In this document: piece by piece, positions 48,401 to 49,059 of the stretch | How positions within the stretch are numbered: position 1 is the first letter of the stretch | How the letters are laid out: the number at the start of each line of letters is the position of its first letter | Origin: CAIZGX01 sp044374295 | GTDB taxonomy: Bacteria; Bacteroidota; Bacteroidia; Flavobacteriales_D; Sanyastnellaceae | Assembly (NCBI GenBank): GCA_044374295.1 | Contig: JBILOU010000007.1 | Span: 1 to 49,059, forward strand | Direction: 5' to 3' | DNA length: 49,059 bases | Program-made: the position numbers and the translations under genes | Notes under the pieces: generated by a model | The model's input: the letters and a program-made list of their open reading frames with translations, nothing else | Database searches by the model: none | What the model was told of the DNA's origin: nothing

Positions 48401-49059
48401 TTGGAAGGTTGAGAACCGTTGGTGGTATAATAAATTATTCCCCCAACCTCAGTCGTTGAGAGGGTCACACTGATTGGGGCAGCGTAATATCCAGCTTGAA
48501 CATCCATGGTCGGACGAACAGCATAACCCGTGGCAGTTGCACCAGCATTAACAGCACCTTGAGAAGGATTGGTTTGAATAACCATGCTACCGGTTCCATT
48601 CGGAACGCGTCCGTATGACTGATTTCGTTGGTTCGGACTAATTACATCGAAGTCGTAACTCTCTAAAATAACTCCTGCAGGACTTGAGAAAACCAATTCT
48701 TCTCCTTCAGATTGTGATACTTTAAAATTTGTATTTGTCTGGCCTAAGAATCCTGGATCGTATGCGCCAACTCCACTCACTAAAATGAGCTTATATCCAT
48801 TAGCGGGAACACTTACAGTTGCAGGAATCTGATATTTCTGTGGATTGAGGACATTATCGCTAAGCCAATAGCCACCGATATTTACAGCAGCGCCTGTTGG
48901 ATTGTAAAATTCAACCCAGTCTTCAAACTCTCCACCCACAGCGTAGTCGGAATAATTTGCAAAACAAAATTCATTGATAACGACTTGCGATGAAGCAGAA
49001 AAAGAAGCTATCAAGGCCAAGAAAATGACAGCAGATCTTTTAAGAAAGTTTAAAATCAT
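45472..49059 (-). CDS. Giant secreted protein: lamin-tail, CotH kinase-like, repeat array, gliding-type C-terminus
   Basis: A protein of 1195 residues whose ATG is the last codon of the window; the signal peptide (to about FSASSQ, 25) supports that start. Domains in order: lamin-tail domain (about 26-140: VVINEFCFANYSDY, EDWVEFYNPTGAAVNIGGYWLSD), a chitobiase/FN3-type domain (GGIIYYTTNGSQPSNTSTLY, about 205), CotH kinase-like domain (about 265-600: NGQYWGVYEIREKVD, RRWRYALWDNDNTFGHG with the metal-binding D-N-D), five ~88-residue beta repeats (about 657-1098), and a 97-residue gliding-motility-type (T9SS type B) C-terminal domain (VPNTFSPNDDNLNEVF). It is likely surface-exposed. Whether CotH phosphorylates other proteins here is unknown. 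Confidence 0.85.
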   Translation of the reverse strand: MILNFLKRSAVIFLALIASFSASSQVVINEFCFANYSDYAVGGEFEDWVEFYNPTGAAVNIGGYWLSDNVLNPQKYQIPATVSVPANGYKLILVSGVGAYDPGFLGQTNTNFKVSQSEGEELVFSSPAGVILESYDFDVISPNQRNQSYGRVPNGTGSMVIQTNPSQGAVNAGATATGYAVRPTMDVQAGYYAAPISVTLSTTEVGGIIYYTTNGSQPSNTSTLYTGPININTTTVLRAIVYSPAATTLPSFTETNTYFFGNDNHTIPIVSISGTTLDGGWNGDELTHLEFFQNGTFTVETSGDSNEHGNDSNAYGQRGFDYVTRDALGYNHEIEYPMLHTSDRQSYQRLIFKAAANDNYPFSNGGAHIRDAYVCELSILADLHLDERKTRSCILYINGQYWGVYEIREKVDDTDYTDYYFDQPAGNVDFLKTWGGTWTEYAAAPTFNPQTQWNTFVNFTTSNSMADQANYDYVVSQFNTMSLIDYFILNGYTVCTDWLNWNTAWWRGTNPLGDGRRWRYALWDNDNTFGHGANYTGVSSTQPTSDPCQVEGQGNVGGQGHIPVLNALFDNPDFFADYIQRYAELSNTIFSCERMIAVLDSMILVIEPEMPRQIQRWGGNINTWNNNVQEVRDFILARCNNSIIDGIVDCYDVVPYNVTFQIDGVGDIIIGETEISPYEAPYSGTYFGDLEIDLEAIVDSVVGPCSSFQGWEIISGTGIIADPTAPITTLIVQSDVTVQAIFGIPASGPVTVVSDVFPAGAGNIVFNGTPQITYPETFSVNAGDSTTVSVTANPWFTFNHWESTNATLLPNTTSTSIYLNPCAADTLVAIFDETPHAILQVDVFPVGAGTVTMDGTVLAAYPWNNEILADVDYTFNANEIPGVTLFDHWEINNHPLAPNTLTPDVILHLMVSDTLVAVFTIIDEFPLTVDVQPAGAGTVTMNGNPWTLLPSTQIFAENTFMNFVASPIDSWTAFNHWEINNHVLAPNISSTNVNFNFTEEDTLVAVFDVTAHHPLTVIVNPATAGTVLFDTGNSTTTMLTIENEDNVPVNFTAIPEPYWMFTGWQSVAGTPINPNLTADQVSASFNTTDTIIANFSKEPFLYYVPNTFSPNDDNLNEVFIPVLNAYDPSDYYFGIYDRWGIMIFETNDPEKGWNGTFDGNGSHYVPNDAYVWKLRVKPIGGREPMELMGTLTLFR
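45766..47092 (-). repeat. Five tandem protein-coding repeats, divergent InlB-like
   Basis: Five units of about 85-92 residues follow the pattern V-x-P-x-GAGTV-x-x-x-G, a variable middle, F-x-HWEINNH-x-LAPN, and DTLVAVF. Units 2-4 are most alike (HWEINNH twice exactly); the first and last are more diverged. This resembles Bacterial repeat/InlB B-like domains used as stalks in surface proteins. Confidence 0.8.

Overview
The window looks like chromosomal DNA from a member of the Bacteroidota, most likely a free-living flavobacterial-type organism (order Flavobacteriales, lower rank uncertain). The evidence is a SusC/SusD outer-membrane pair, three proteins with type IX secretion (T9SS) sorting domains or gliding-type C-termini, a choice-of-anchor B protein, tandem ParE-ParC genes, DUF1599 beside folP, no Shine-Dalgarno sequences, and promoters of the Bacteroidota form TTG/TTTG-N19-TAnnTTTG. 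The tRNA-Asp promoter matches that consensus exactly. I see no insertion sequence, phage, CRISPR array or rRNA.

Layout. 1-904 (-): DoxX-like membrane protein fused to a thioredoxin-like domain, cut by the window edge. 1023-2917: lone DppB-type permease and, convergent to it, a short GH13-like protein with an altered acid/base site. 2984-5984 (+): MacA-like lipoprotein, FtsX-type permease and LolD-type ATPase, start and stop codons overlapping. 6215-11467 (-): membrane protein with a Cys/His-rich tail, then parC and parE. 11571-13841: DUF1599 protein, folP and folD. 13948-22841 (+): a starch-type polysaccharide utilization locus: secreted alpha-amylase, SusC, SusD, a small lipoprotein and a two-module surface protein. 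22911-31445: SIMPL protein, processive GT2, secreted choice-of-anchor B protein, FAD-linked oxidase (-), two lipoproteins and an acyltransferase. 31390-37806: THUMP methyltransferase, SUI1/YciH and CPBP protease (-), O-methyltransferase and DEAD-box helicase (+), B12-binding radical SAM protein (-). 37873-40083 (-): 736-residue membrane protein of unknown family. 40319-40392: tRNA-Asp. 40566-45447 (-): operon mutA-mutB-mazG-lipoprotein. 45472-49059 (-): giant secreted lamin-tail/CotH/repeat protein.

How the genes work together. In the utilization locus the T9SS amylase would cut alpha-glucan at the surface, SusD and the accessory surface proteins would hold it, and SusC would import oligosaccharides by TonB-dependent transport. 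The amylase N-terminus and both halves of the last locus protein appear to share one module, and the amylase and susC promoters carry similar 15-bp GTGT...ACAC palindromes, which suggests shared control. folP and folD serve folate metabolism, parE/parC chromosome decatenation, and mutA/mutB propionyl-CoA/succinyl-CoA interconversion.

Most notable non-coding signals. (1) Ten genes have TAnnTT(T/C)G or a close variant exactly 4-5 nt before the start codon, which predicts leaderless mRNAs. (2) A polypurine repeat with an exact 10-nt period follows three genes, always on the sense strand. (3) There is a shared palindrome at the two glucan-locus promoters. Gene density is extreme, with four convergent 3' overlaps. 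All function statements rest on motif recognition by eye; no database search was run.
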